Below, one piece after another: positions 23,368-32,029 of a stretch of DNA of 39,022 nucleotides (positions within the stretch are counted from its first letter, which is position 1; the number at the start of each line of letters is the position of its first letter). Origin of the DNA: JAFGED01 sp964551295 (GTDB lineage: Bacteria > Chloroflexota > Anaerolineae > B4-G1); contig CAZKDJ010000011.1 of the NCBI GenBank assembly GCA_964551295.1, positions 1-39,022 of the forward strand, given 5' to 3'. The translations under genes and the position numbers were made by a program. A model generated the notes under the pieces. The model was not told the origin of the DNA. It was given only the letters and a program-made list of their open reading frames with translations, and did no database searches.

Positions 23368-24865
23368 ACCGCGGCTGTGACGGGAGTCTCTCTCTCCCTG
23401 CTGACTACGCTGCAGGATAAGTCCCTCATCCGCCGCACGTCACCCGACCGATACGATATGCACGAGATGCTGCGCCAGTATGCCTTCGAGAAATTGCAGG
23501 CGGACTCGCAGTTGTACGAGGAAACGCAGGCGCAACATGCCCGCTACTTTGCAGCCTTCTTGGCTCAACATGAGGATCTTCTTCAAGGTGAGGAACAGGG
23601 ACAGGCACTGGAGGAGATTGCCGCTGAGATTGAGAACGCGCGTTGTGCCTGGCAGGTGGCCTTGGCACGCGGATGGGCGGAGCAGATCGCACAGAGTCTG
23701 GAGGGCCTGTACCATTTTTACAACATACGATGTCGGTTCAAGGAGGGGACTGCTCTTTTTTGCTCTGGCGGCAGATCGATGGCGCGAGGTACCGGAGCAG
23801 GCGCGCCTTTTCGGCCAAGCCCTGGCCTGCCAGGGTGCGCTCTGTCACCGCCTGGGCCGCTATGATCAGGCCCAGAAGGTCCTGGAACAAAGCCTGAGGA
23901 TTTTCGAGCGCCTAGGAGTATATCCCAAGCAGGCCTTTTGTTTGGTCACTTTGGCGGAACTGAACCGCAATCTTGGAAAATACGACGAGGCAGAGGATCT
24001 GGCCCAGAAAAGCCAGGCGTTGTTCGAGCAGTGCGAAGACCGCCGCGGCATAGCCTGCGCGCTCTATACGCTGGGCATGCTTCGGTATCGAACCGGACAG
24101 GTGGAGCGGGCCAAGACGTTGCTCGATGAAAGCCTGGCCATGAGCCGGGAGTGTGGCAATCGGCACGTAGCGATGTCCGCGCTCAACGCGCTGGGCGACG
24201 TCGCGTGTCATCTGGGAGCATACGACGAAGCCCGGCTTTTGTTCGAGTCGTGCCTGCAGCTAGGCCGCGAGTTAAACGATCGACACAGCATTGCCATGCT
24301 CCTCAATAACCTTGGCACCATCTTGCACGTCATCGAGAAATACGCAGAGGCCCGACCGTACTATCAGGAAAGTCTGGATATCCGGCGTCAGATCGGTGAC
24401 CGGAGTGGACAGGCCATCTCGTTGAGCAATTTGGGCGAGGTGGCTTACGCGCTTTGCTCGTACGACGAGGCGCTGACGTATTACCAAGAGGCGTTGCCCA
24501 TCGGGCGCAGAACTCGGGATCAGTGGGTGATATTGGCCTGCCTGAACAATTTGGGAGAGACGGCGTGCGCGTTGGAGGACTATGACAACGCCAGGACCTA
24601 TCTAGCCGAGGCGTTGACCACTGCGTACGAGACTCATACGTTGGCTATGCTATCAAAAGTTCTGGTCAGCTTGGCCATGCTCTTTGCCAAGTGCGACCGG
24701 GCGGCCGAACTCTTGACGCTGACCAGCCAACATCCCGCCAGCGAATTGGACGTCAAGAACCGCGCCCAGCGGCTGCTCGCCGACCTGAACCTCGCTCCGC
24801 CGGAAGGCGCGCCGAGACCCCTGGAAATAGTCGCCGCCGAGGTGTTGGCAGAACTCACCCGCTGA
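23368..24865 (+). pseudogene. AfsR/NB-ARC-type transcriptional regulator, 5'-truncated, TPR part
   Basis: The sequence starts mid-protein at TAAVTGVSLSLLTTLQDKSL and continues DRYDMHEMLRQYAFEKL, the winged-helix end of an NB-ARC regulator. A run of six T at 23756-23761 shifts the frame; with five T it reads KEGTALFALAADRWREVPEQ. Then at least seven TPR units follow (for example YDQAQKVLEQSLRIFERLG, YDEARLLFESCLQLGREL, YAEARPYYQESLDIRRQIGD, YDEALTYYQEALPIGRR). The DNA-binding and ATPase domains are absent, because upstream sequence belongs to the CotH/lamin-tail remnant. Intact relatives (SARP/AfsR and LuxR types) are about 1000 residues. The last residues (EIVAAEVLAELTR) look complete. Confidence 0.75.
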
Positions 24866-24884
24866 TTATCAGAAGCGGAGAGGG

Positions 24885-24914
24885 TTGCCTTGTGTCCCAA
24901 AGGGGTGGTATAAT
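24885..24914 (+). promoter_or_regulatory. Candidate promoter upstream of the 25099 lipoprotein
   Basis: TTGCCT (24885-24890) and TATAAT (24909-24914) have an 18-base spacer. They lie just after the regulator stop and would give a leader of about 180 bases. Confidence 0.45.
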
Positions 24915-25020
24915 TGTGATTGTAGTACAAGTCCCTCAAACTCTGCCGCCTACCAACCCCCGTCATCACCCGCGTCGCTCCCAGACAATATCGCTAGACC
25001 AACAGTTGTCCACTTTGAAC

Positions 25021-25054
25021 TCGTCACGATTTCGTCACGACGGTTTGGTAGCCT
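25021..25054 (+). promoter_or_regulatory. Eleven-base-spaced direct repeats followed by a -10-like element
   Basis: TCGTCACGA occurs at 25021-25029 and again at 25032-25040, one helical turn apart. TAGCCT follows eight bases later (25049-25054). This matches the layout of SARP/AfsR activator sites, where heptamer repeats 11 bases apart replace the -35. The ribosome binding site AAAGGAGG and the ATG at 25099 follow. Binding is inferred from spacing only. Confidence 0.4.
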
Positions 25055-25098
25055 GTGAGTGTCGTGAGAGTTCCAAAACCAAATAAAGGAGGCCGATA

Positions 25099-26418
25099 AT
25101 GAAACGCTCTTACGCAATCCCGATTCTCGCAGTAGCGGTTCTGCTAGCTGCGACGCTGGCCTGTGGCTCTGGTGCGGAGTCTACAATGGCGCCCACGGCG
25201 GTGCCAACCGAGCCGCCGCCCACCGACACCCCACACCCCACCGGCGTAGAAATCCTGGAACACACCTTCGCCCACGATCTGGACGACGAGGGCGGGCCCG
25301 TGGACCCCGATACCGAATTCGTGCCTGATGACACCGTCTATCTCTCCCTGGTCGTCAAGGGCCGACCCAAGGAAGGCGTCGTCACCACCCAGTTCTACAT
25401 ACACGACGAGTCCATCGGTGAAGTCGAGCTGGATCTGAGGGACGTCAACGAGGGCGTCATCTTTTCCTTCGGTGAGAATACCTACATGAACTTTTGGGTA
25501 TCCAAAGACGATGGGCTGCCCATCAGCCAGGCATACCGGGCCGACGTTTACTACGAAGATGAGCTTATCGACAGCTATACCTTCAGCGTGGTGCCGCCGG
25601 CCGGTGCGACCCCCGCTGTGCTCCAAGAGGCAACACTGGCCCGCGACGTGGACGACGACTATAATCCTGTTGAACCAAGCACCACCTTTGCCCCGGACGA
25701 AAAGGTCTTTTTGGTGGCCCAGGCAGACGTCGGTACGTACACCTGGCTGAGGGCCGAGTGGTACGTGGATGGCGAGCTAGACGAGGAAGGCACCAAGAGG
25801 ATCACTTCGGATGAAGACAAGACAGACGTGGGCCTCTTCTTCTCCTACCTTCCCGACGGAGGTTGGCCGGAGGGCGAACATCAAGTGGCGCTGATTATGA
25901 ACGACGAGGAGATCGGGCGCTACGATTTCACCGTCCGGGAGCTGGCCCTGGTGCCCTTCGAGGACCCCGAGGGTGTCTTTGCCATCAGCTACCCGCCCGA
26001 CTTTGACGACATCGAGGAGGGCTCGGGAGGGGGATACGCCTACACCTTCGACGCCTCGGGTAGCTTGGGCATTATCTACGTCTACTTTGGCGACGTGGGC
26101 CAGGCCCTCACCGATGAACAGTGGAACAATTTCGCCGAGGATTATTCCCTCGCGGGAGTGTCCGGATTCGGCGAGGACACGATCGAGCTGGATCGCAAGC
26201 TGGGAGGGACCGGATCCCACGTGCTCTACATGGAGGTCGAGTCTGAGGAGAAGGATCTGCACGGCCTGGCGTGGGTTGAGGAGAACGACGGTATCCTGGC
26301 CGTCGTGGTCATGATCGTCCCGATCGACGAGTGGCCCGCGCGCGGCGCGGACCTCAGGGCCTCGCTGGAGACTTTCAAATGGTGGCCAGAGGCCGCCCAA
26401 GCCGTTCTGGGTGAATAA
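25099..26418 (+). CDS. Lipoprotein with two repeated beta-domains, function unknown
   Basis: A 439-residue protein. A lipoprotein signal ends at LAATLAC (lipidated C22), followed by a short Thr/Pro linker (MAPTAVPTEPPPTDTPHPTG). Two similar domains follow: the first begins EILEHTFAHDLDDEGGPVDP and the second LQEATLARDVDDDYNPVEPS. Both contain a DDxVYLS/DEKVFLV strand and a SYTFSV/RYDFTV ending, so this is an internal duplication. The C-terminal third (FAISYPPDFDDIEEGSGGGY onward) is a different fold that resembles PsbP-like or stress-type beta domains. It is acidic throughout. I do not recognise a named family. AAAGGAGG precedes the ATG, and a hairpin follows the stop. Confidence 0.75.
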   Translation: MKRSYAIPILAVAVLLAATLACGSGAESTMAPTAVPTEPPPTDTPHPTGVEILEHTFAHDLDDEGGPVDPDTEFVPDDTVYLSLVVKGRPKEGVVTTQFYIHDESIGEVELDLRDVNEGVIFSFGENTYMNFWVSKDDGLPISQAYRADVYYEDELIDSYTFSVVPPAGATPAVLQEATLARDVDDDYNPVEPSTTFAPDEKVFLVAQADVGTYTWLRAEWYVDGELDEEGTKRITSDEDKTDVGLFFSYLPDGGWPEGEHQVALIMNDEEIGRYDFTVRELALVPFEDPEGVFAISYPPDFDDIEEGSGGGYAYTFDASGSLGIIYVYFGDVGQALTDEQWNNFAEDYSLAGVSGFGEDTIELDRKLGGTGSHVLYMEVESEEKDLHGLAWVEENDGILAVVVMIVPIDEWPARGADLRASLETFKWWPEAAQAVLGE

Positions 26419-26429
26419 CTGCCCATCCG

Positions 26430-26461
26430 TCCTCCCGGGGGTCGATCGACCTCCGGGAGGA
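26430..26461. terminator. Long hairpin after the 25099 lipoprotein gene
   Basis: TCCTCCCGG at 26430 pairs with CCGGGAGGA ending at 26461, and GGTCGA/TCGACC extends the stem inward to about 16 pairs with one G-T wobble. There is no T-run, so it may be a processing or attenuation stem rather than a classical terminator. Confidence 0.5.
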
Positions 26462-26553
26462 TGAACAATCGCCCAAGGCTTACGTGGTGCATCCATAACC
26501 GAGGGAGCAGGGCGATGTCGCGGGATGGCGGCAAGGACAAAAGGAGGTTTGAA

Positions 26554-29500
26554 ATGAAACGTTTTGCCACACACACAATCATCGCCCTGTCCCTGGGGTT
26601 GGGCCTGATGCTGGCCCTACTGCTCGGTCTGAGCGCAGGGCTGGGCGGGCTGCCCGTGGCCCACGCGGAGCCGGTCGCCACCACGCGCTATGTGGCCCTC
26701 ACCGGCACGGATACCGGCAACGACTGCACAGTCAGTGGAGACCCGTGCCGCACGATCCAGCACGCCGTCGACCAGCCCGGCGACGGGGACGAGATTCGCG
26801 TGGCCGGTGGCATCTACACCGGCGTGTCGACCCGGGCTGGGGAGACGCAGCTCGTCTACATCACCGAGACGGTGACGATCCGGGGCGGCTACAGCGCCGA
26901 CTTTACCATCTGGGACCCCGACGCGTACGCCACAACCCTCGATGCCCAGGGGGCAGGGCGGGTCGTCTTCGCCAAAGGGCCGGCCATCTCGCTCACGTTG
27001 GAGACGCTGCGGCTGACCGGCGGCTGGAGCAGCGGAGACGGCGGCTCCGTCCACGTCTACGACGTCCACTCCGTGATCAGCGGCTGCCAAGTTTACAGCA
27101 ACACCGCCACCGAAGACGGCGGCGGCGTGTATCTCTTCAACAGCGATGGCGCCACCCTGGCGGGCAACCGCATCTATGACAACCATGCCCTGAACGACGA
27201 CGGCGGCGGAATCTTTATGACCCTCAGTGACGACGCGCTCCTGACAGACAACGCCGTGTACAGCAACACCTGCGATAATGTCGGCGGTGGGATCTACATC
27301 CATGTCAGTGATCGGGTCCGATTGGAAGGTGGCGACATCCAGGACAACACAGCCTATCGAAGTGGCGGTATCTACGTCTCACATAGCTACACGACCACGC
27401 TGAGGGGCAACCGCATCCACGACAACGAGGCCACCAATGTCGCCGGGGGAGTTCAGTTCTTTTCCTGCAGCAACGTCCGCGTGATCGACAACGAGATCTT
27501 TAACAACATGGCTTCATCCAGCGGCGGTGGCGTCTCCATCTACGGCAGTGATCACGCCACGCTGGCGGACAACCGAGTCTACAGCAATACAGCAGGGACG
27601 ACCGGCGGTGGGGTCTGCATCCACTTCTTCTCTTCCTACGTCACGTTGTCGGGCAACGAGGTCTACAGCAATACGGCCCAATCCGCCGGTGGCGGCATCT
27701 ATGCCGATTCCGCTCCACACGTCGCGCTGGCAGGCAACAGCATCCACCACAACGGGAGCAAGACAGGCAGTGGAGGGGGCGTTTACCTGGCATCCAGCCG
27801 TCCGGTGACGCTGACGAACGACGTGGTGGCAGAGAACGAGGTCTCCCTCCAAGGCCCCGGGGTCTATGTATATAACAGCCACGTTCGAATGCTGCACACC
27901 ACCGTGGCCCACAACAGCGGAGGAAATGGCCAAGGCATCTTTGTGGCAAAGTCCGCATCGGGCAGCGCAGTCGTGACCCTCACCAACACCATCCTGGTCA
28001 GCCAGACGGTGGGCGTTCAGACCGTCAACGGGGCGACGGCGGTCCTGACGGCTACGCTGTGGGGCAGTGGAGCCTGGGCCAATGGCAGCGACACGATGGG
28101 CAGCGACATCTTTACCGGCACGCTCAACTGGTGGGAGGCCCCGGCCTTTGCCGACCCCGACGGCGGCGACTATCACATCGGCGCGGACTCGCCGGCCCGG
28201 GACCGGGGCGTGGACGCCGGCGTGCTCGGGGACATAGACGACGACTCGCGCTTCCACAGCCTGCCCCCCGACCTGGGAGCGGACGAGTATCCCGTCTGCC
28301 AGGTGCGCGTGGGCGGCACCCCCTATCCTACCATCCAGATGGCGATCGACGCCGCCTCTGAGGGCGACGTGGTGCAGATCGCCGGCACGTGCCGGGGCGT
28401 GCAGGCGCACGCCTCATCGAACCAAATGGCCTACATCAGCAAGACCCTCACCCTGCGCGGTGGATACAGCATCGGTTTCTCGGCCTGGGACCCGCAGGCC
28501 TATCCCACCACGCTCGACGCCCAGGGCGGAGGGCGCGTGATCTACATCTCCGGCCAGGGTATCGTAGGGGGCATCACACCGACTATCGAGGCGCTGTGGC
28601 TGACCAATGGACGGCTCAGCCCCGGCAGCGGCGGCGGGATCTATGCGGCGTGGTCGCATCCCATCATCGAGAACTGCCACATCTACAGCAACACCGCCCA
28701 GTTCGGCGGTGGGGGGATCTATCTCACCGACGGCGACGAGGCCCGGTTGACCGGCAACGAAATCCACAACAACACGGCCGGCTGGTACGGCGGCGGGGTC
28801 TACGTCAACCTCACCAGCGATGACACTTCGTTGATCAATAACGTGATCGCGGATAACCGCATCGATAACTACGACGGCGCGGGCGTCTACCTGACTGGCG
28901 CCAGCGGCACGCGCTTCCTGCACACGACGCTGGCCCGCAACCGGGGCGGGAACGGGCAGGGCATATATCTGGTCAACGGCTCCACCCTGTGGATGACCAA
29001 CACCATCCTGGTCAGCCACACGGTGGGCATCCAGACCTCCGGCTCCGCCGCTTACCTGGAAGCCACGCTGTGGGGCGACGGCCCCTGGGCCAACGGGACC
29101 GACACCGTGGGCAGCAACATCTCTACCGGCGCACTCAACTGGTGGGGCGACCCGGTCTTTGTAGATCCCAATAGCGGCGATTACCACCTCGGTGCGGGCT
29201 CGGCGGCATTCGAAAGGGGCGTCTCCACCGGGGTGCCTGAAGACATCGACGGCGACCTGCGCTCCGTCGGCCTGGGGATGCAGCCCGACCTGGGCGCGGA
29301 CGAGGCGCTCCCAACCCTCGCCGTCACCAAGTCCGGCCCGGCCTGGTATACCCCAGGATCGACCATTACCTACACGCTGAGCATCGCCAACACCGGGGTG
29401 GTCACGGCCCACGCGGTCACGCTCAGCGATACGATACCCAGCGGCGCGACCTTTCTCTGGGCCAGCGACTCGGGCAACGTCAAACCCGGCAGCGACGCCG

Positions 29501-29970
29501 TCACCTGGCTGATATACACCGTCGGTCCCAAGGGCAGCGTGATCACGCGCACCTTCGCCGTCACCGCTACCGGCGACATCGTCAACGACGATTACCTGGT
29601 CAGGTCCTACGGTACGCCCGACGTGCCGGGCACCGTGCCCATCACCACACAGCTCAATCACGCGCCGGTGGCCGACGCCGGACCGCCTCAATCGGTCGCT
29701 CCCGGCACACCGGTCACGCTGGATGGCTCTGGCAGCAGCGACCCCGACGACGATCCCCTCACGTACAGTTGGGCGCAGACGGGGGGTACGTCGGTCGCCC
29801 TGAGCAGCTCCACGGTGGTCAGCCCGACCTTTACCGCGCCTTCTACACCAGGAGAAACGCTGACCTTTTCCCTCACCATCACCGATACCTTCGGAGTCGC
29901 CCACTCCGACGTCACAACCGTCACCATCAAACACTATGTCTACCTGCCGCTCGTCGTACGCGGCCACTAG
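26554..29970 (+). CDS. Large secreted parallel beta-helix protein with DUF11 and PKD-like domains
   Basis: A 1138-residue protein with a signal peptide (MKRFATHTI through VAHA, about residues 1-37). Two right-handed beta-helix modules follow. The first starts RYVALTGTDTGNDCTVSGD and has many GGGVY/GGGIY coil repeats with paired Asn ladders (IYDNHA, VYSNT). The second starts near residue 585 at CQVRVGGTPYPTIQMAIDAA and repeats the same opening (LTLRGGYS...AYPTTLDAQG), so the module is duplicated. A DUF11 domain (LAVTKSGPAWYTPGSTITYT) and a PKD/Ig-like domain (ADAGPPQSVAPGTPVTLDGS) follow, and the end reads YVYLPLVVRGH, a probable surface-sorting tail. The ATG at 26554 has AAAGGAGG six bases upstream. 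The role is probably binding or processing of polysaccharide at the cell surface. Confidence 0.85.
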   Translation: MKRFATHTIIALSLGLGLMLALLLGLSAGLGGLPVAHAEPVATTRYVALTGTDTGNDCTVSGDPCRTIQHAVDQPGDGDEIRVAGGIYTGVSTRAGETQLVYITETVTIRGGYSADFTIWDPDAYATTLDAQGAGRVVFAKGPAISLTLETLRLTGGWSSGDGGSVHVYDVHSVISGCQVYSNTATEDGGGVYLFNSDGATLAGNRIYDNHALNDDGGGIFMTLSDDALLTDNAVYSNTCDNVGGGIYIHVSDRVRLEGGDIQDNTAYRSGGIYVSHSYTTTLRGNRIHDNEATNVAGGVQFFSCSNVRVIDNEIFNNMASSSGGGVSIYGSDHATLADNRVYSNTAGTTGGGVCIHFFSSYVTLSGNEVYSNTAQSAGGGIYADSAPHVALAGNSIHHNGSKTGSGGGVYLASSRPVTLTNDVVAENEVSLQGPGVYVYNSHVRMLHTTVAHNSGGNGQGIFVAKSASGSAVVTLTNTILVSQTVGVQTVNGATAVLTATLWGSGAWANGSDTMGSDIFTGTLNWWEAPAFADPDGGDYHIGADSPARDRGVDAGVLGDIDDDSRFHSLPPDLGADEYPVCQVRVGGTPYPTIQMAIDAASEGDVVQIAGTCRGVQAHASSNQMAYISKTLTLRGGYSIGFSAWDPQAYPTTLDAQGGGRVIYISGQGIVGGITPTIEALWLTNGRLSPGSGGGIYAAWSHPIIENCHIYSNTAQFGGGGIYLTDGDEARLTGNEIHNNTAGWYGGGVYVNLTSDDTSLINNVIADNRIDNYDGAGVYLTGASGTRFLHTTLARNRGGNGQGIYLVNGSTLWMTNTILVSHTVGIQTSGSAAYLEATLWGDGPWANGTDTVGSNISTGALNWWGDPVFVDPNSGDYHLGAGSAAFERGVSTGVPEDIDGDLRSVGLGMQPDLGADEALPTLAVTKSGPAWYTPGSTITYTLSIANTGVVTAHAVTLSDTIPSGATFLWASDSGNVKPGSDAVTWLIYTVGPKGSVITRTFAVTATGDIVNDDYLVRSYGTPDVPGTVPITTQLNHAPVADAGPPQSVAPGTPVTLDGSGSSDPDDDPLTYSWAQTGGTSVALSSSTVVSPTFTAPSTPGETLTFSLTITDTFGVAHSDVTTVTIKHYVYLPLVVRGH

Positions 29971-29995
29971 GAATCTATCCAAGGAGGGGGTGAGA

Positions 29996-31369
29996 GTGAA
30001 CCACAAACCACGCAGAACTGCTCCCGCTTTCCTGGCGGCGCTCACCGTCCTGCTCGTGAGTGCCTGCATACCGATGGCAACGCCGCTGCCTACCGCCATC
30101 CCCATATCCATCCCCACGTCCCAGGTTACCTCGACCAACACGCCCGCCCCGACCAACACGCCCGTCCCTCCGACCGCCACGCCAACACCCAAACCGACCA
30201 GAACTCCGCGCCCCACTCGGACGCCCACGCCGACCGCCCTTCCCTCTCCCACGCTCACGCCACTGCCAGACATGTTCCATGCGGTCGTCCCCGCCGACGA
30301 GGTGTTCGGCGGCATCGAGTCGCTGCGCAGCGCGCCCGATGGCGGGCTGTGGGCGATCACCGAGCAGGGCGTTGCCCGGTTGGTAGACGGCTCCTGGAGC
30401 CTCTATCTATCCGAGTATACGGGCCAACTGGCGGGCATCGACGGTTCTGACCGCGTGTGGGTGGTCAGCGAAGATGGCAGCGAGATATCCGCCTGGGATG
30501 GTGCGCCATCCGGAGATGGCGACGCTTGGACGACCTACGGCGCCGACGCAGGCTGGACGCCGCTCGCCGAATCGTGGTACAGCTACGCGAGCGGCGGGCA
30601 GAGCGACGGGTTGGGGCGGCTGTGGTTCGGCACATCCCAGGACGTGCGCGTGTTCGATGGCGAGCGGTGGATCGTGATCCCCCCAGGGGGAATGGGCATG
30701 GGGCCGCCGATGGACGAAGGGCTAGGGGAAGAATTCAAGGTCTCTGTCCTGAGCAGCGGTGCCGTGTGGGTGATGGAATGCGACTGGGGCGGGCCCGGCC
30801 CCTTTGGCGGGCGCGGTGCACGCTGGTTCGATGGATCGTGGCATGGCGCAGACGCGCCGGTCGCCTCCGGCTGCGCGACGGTGATCGCCGAGGACGACGC
30901 CGGGCGCGTCTGGATGGGGGTGGAGGAGAGCGTGTGGCGCTACGATCCTGCCTCCAGCGCGTGGACCGAGTTTGCACCACCCGAACCGCCTATCGATGGG
31001 CGCTTTGGCTTCCTCGACCATCTGACCGTCGACCCATCCGGCGATCCATGGCCGATGATCGTGATCTGCGGCGGGGCCAGTTGCTATGGCAAAATCGCGC
31101 TCTATCACGTCCACGATGGCGTGTGGACCCAGATTGGGGACGTGGCAGAGTACGACGGTGTGCAGTGGGGGCCGATCTTTGCAGCGGACGGCACGCCGTG
31201 GGTCTTTTGGGATGACGGAAGTGTATACCGCATCGTGGAAGACACGCCCGAGTTGATGAGTTCGCTGTATGCCCGGTCTGCTGTTGTGGATGGTTCCGGG
31301 CAGGTGTGGTTCCTGGCGTGGCACAATGGCCAGGATTGGCTGTGGAGGCTTGATATCGAAACAGAGTGA
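29996..31369 (+). CDS. Lipoprotein with Thr/Pro-rich linker and beta-propeller-like repeats
   Basis: A 457-residue protein with a GTG start preceded by AAGGAGGGG. The signal ends at VLLVSAC (C24). A Thr/Pro-rich stalk of about 65 residues (for example TNTPAPTNTPVPPTATPTPK) lifts the domain off the membrane. The globular part has repeating strands of the GxLWAI/DRVWVV/GRLWFG/GRVWMG/GQVWFL type, each followed by a W-containing turn. This is the pattern of two-component-regulator-propeller or ligand-binding-sensor beta-propellers. It ends DWLWRLDIETE. The function is probably extracytoplasmic sensing or binding; no partner kinase is in the window. Confidence 0.75.
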   Translation: MNHKPRRTAPAFLAALTVLLVSACIPMATPLPTAIPISIPTSQVTSTNTPAPTNTPVPPTATPTPKPTRTPRPTRTPTPTALPSPTLTPLPDMFHAVVPADEVFGGIESLRSAPDGGLWAITEQGVARLVDGSWSLYLSEYTGQLAGIDGSDRVWVVSEDGSEISAWDGAPSGDGDAWTTYGADAGWTPLAESWYSYASGGQSDGLGRLWFGTSQDVRVFDGERWIVIPPGGMGMGPPMDEGLGEEFKVSVLSSGAVWVMECDWGGPGPFGGRGARWFDGSWHGADAPVASGCATVIAEDDAGRVWMGVEESVWRYDPASSAWTEFAPPEPPIDGRFGFLDHLTVDPSGDPWPMIVICGGASCYGKIALYHVHDGVWTQIGDVAEYDGVQWGPIFAADGTPWVFWDDGSVYRIVEDTPELMSSLYARSAVVDGSGQVWFLAWHNGQDWLWRLDIETE

Positions 31370-31412
31370 TCGTGAATGGTGGACAATCTAGCAAACCAGG
31401 AAGGAGCCAATC

Positions 31413-31913
31413 GTGAACGAGTTTACCAGCGTCCAAATGCAGCCAGGCGAAGAGATCGTCTTTGGGCCGGTCACTTCGACCAAGACGACCAGTTTCAGTG
31501 GAGGCGGTGGTCCCTCCCAGGGGAGCATCTCGCACACCGTCGGGCGCACGGTGGGGGTGACCAACCGGCGCCTGGTTATCGAAGACCTGCAAGACCCCAG
31601 AAAGGCCAAGGTCATTCCCAACGACCAGGTTCAGAAGGTCTTTATCAAGCGCAAGAAGAAAGGGGAGCGCGAGTCCATCACGATCACCAAGGTCGAAACG
31701 ATGACCGGTAGCACCGTCAAGGTCGATCTGCCCGGCATCGACGCCAGCCGGGAAGCGCAGCTCGGTGAGACCTTCTCCAACGCCGAGATCAGCCAAGCCA
31801 AGGGGATGTCCACGGGCGTGATCATCGCGCTCGTTGTAGCTGGCTTGGCGGTGCTCTGTTGCCTGGCAGTGACCTTTGGTCCTATGATCGCCGGTCTTTT
31901 GTTCGCCAAGTAG
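31413..31913 (+). CDS. Membrane protein with PH-like domain
   Basis: A 166-residue protein starting at GTG 31413 with AGGAAGGAG upstream. Residues 1-120 are beta-rich (GEEIVFGPVTSTKTTSFSGG, then VTNRRLVIEDLQ, then QKVFIKRKKK and SITITKVETM) and resemble bacterial PH domains, which often bind membranes or proteins. A single hydrophobic segment (about 132-156, GVIIALVVAGLAVLCCLAV) anchors the C-terminus. The substrate is unknown. A rho-independent terminator follows the stop. Confidence 0.6.
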   Translation: MNEFTSVQMQPGEEIVFGPVTSTKTTSFSGGGGPSQGSISHTVGRTVGVTNRRLVIEDLQDPRKAKVIPNDQVQKVFIKRKKKGERESITITKVETMTGSTVKVDLPGIDASREAQLGETFSNAEISQAKGMSTGVIIALVVAGLAVLCCLAVTFGPMIAGLLFAK

Positions 31914-31957
31914 GGTTCGAGTCCTCGCGGCAGTGAATCGCTGACTATGAATATCTG

Positions 31958-31987
31958 AAAGCTCCGTCGCTCAGCGGCGGAGCTTTT
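31958..31987 (+). terminator. Rho-independent terminator
   Basis: AGCTCCGTCGC and GCGGCGGAGCT pair around TCA, with TTTT after the stem. It separates the surface-protein region from recO. Confidence 0.8.
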
Positions 31988-31990
31988 CTG

Positions 31991-32019
31991 TTTGCCTCCC
32001 ATCGCCCCGATGGTATAAT
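31991..32019 (+). promoter_or_regulatory. recO promoter, probably leaderless
   Basis: TTTGCC (31991-31996) and TATAAT (32014-32019) are 17 bases apart. The GTG at 32030 is ten bases after the -10 and has no ribosome binding site, so the mRNA probably has little or no leader. Confidence 0.55.
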
Positions 32020-32029
32020 CACTTCCAAC

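Noticed and set aside
28414..30360. A 648-residue open frame antisense to the beta-helix gene
   Set aside because: Shadow ORF; repetitive Gly/Val/Asp translation mirrors the repeats on the sense strand.
31914..31940. GGGTTCGAGTCC resembles a tRNA T-loop
   Set aside because: No matching acceptor, D or anticodon arm lies upstream; the preceding 70 bases are the coding end of the PH-like protein.
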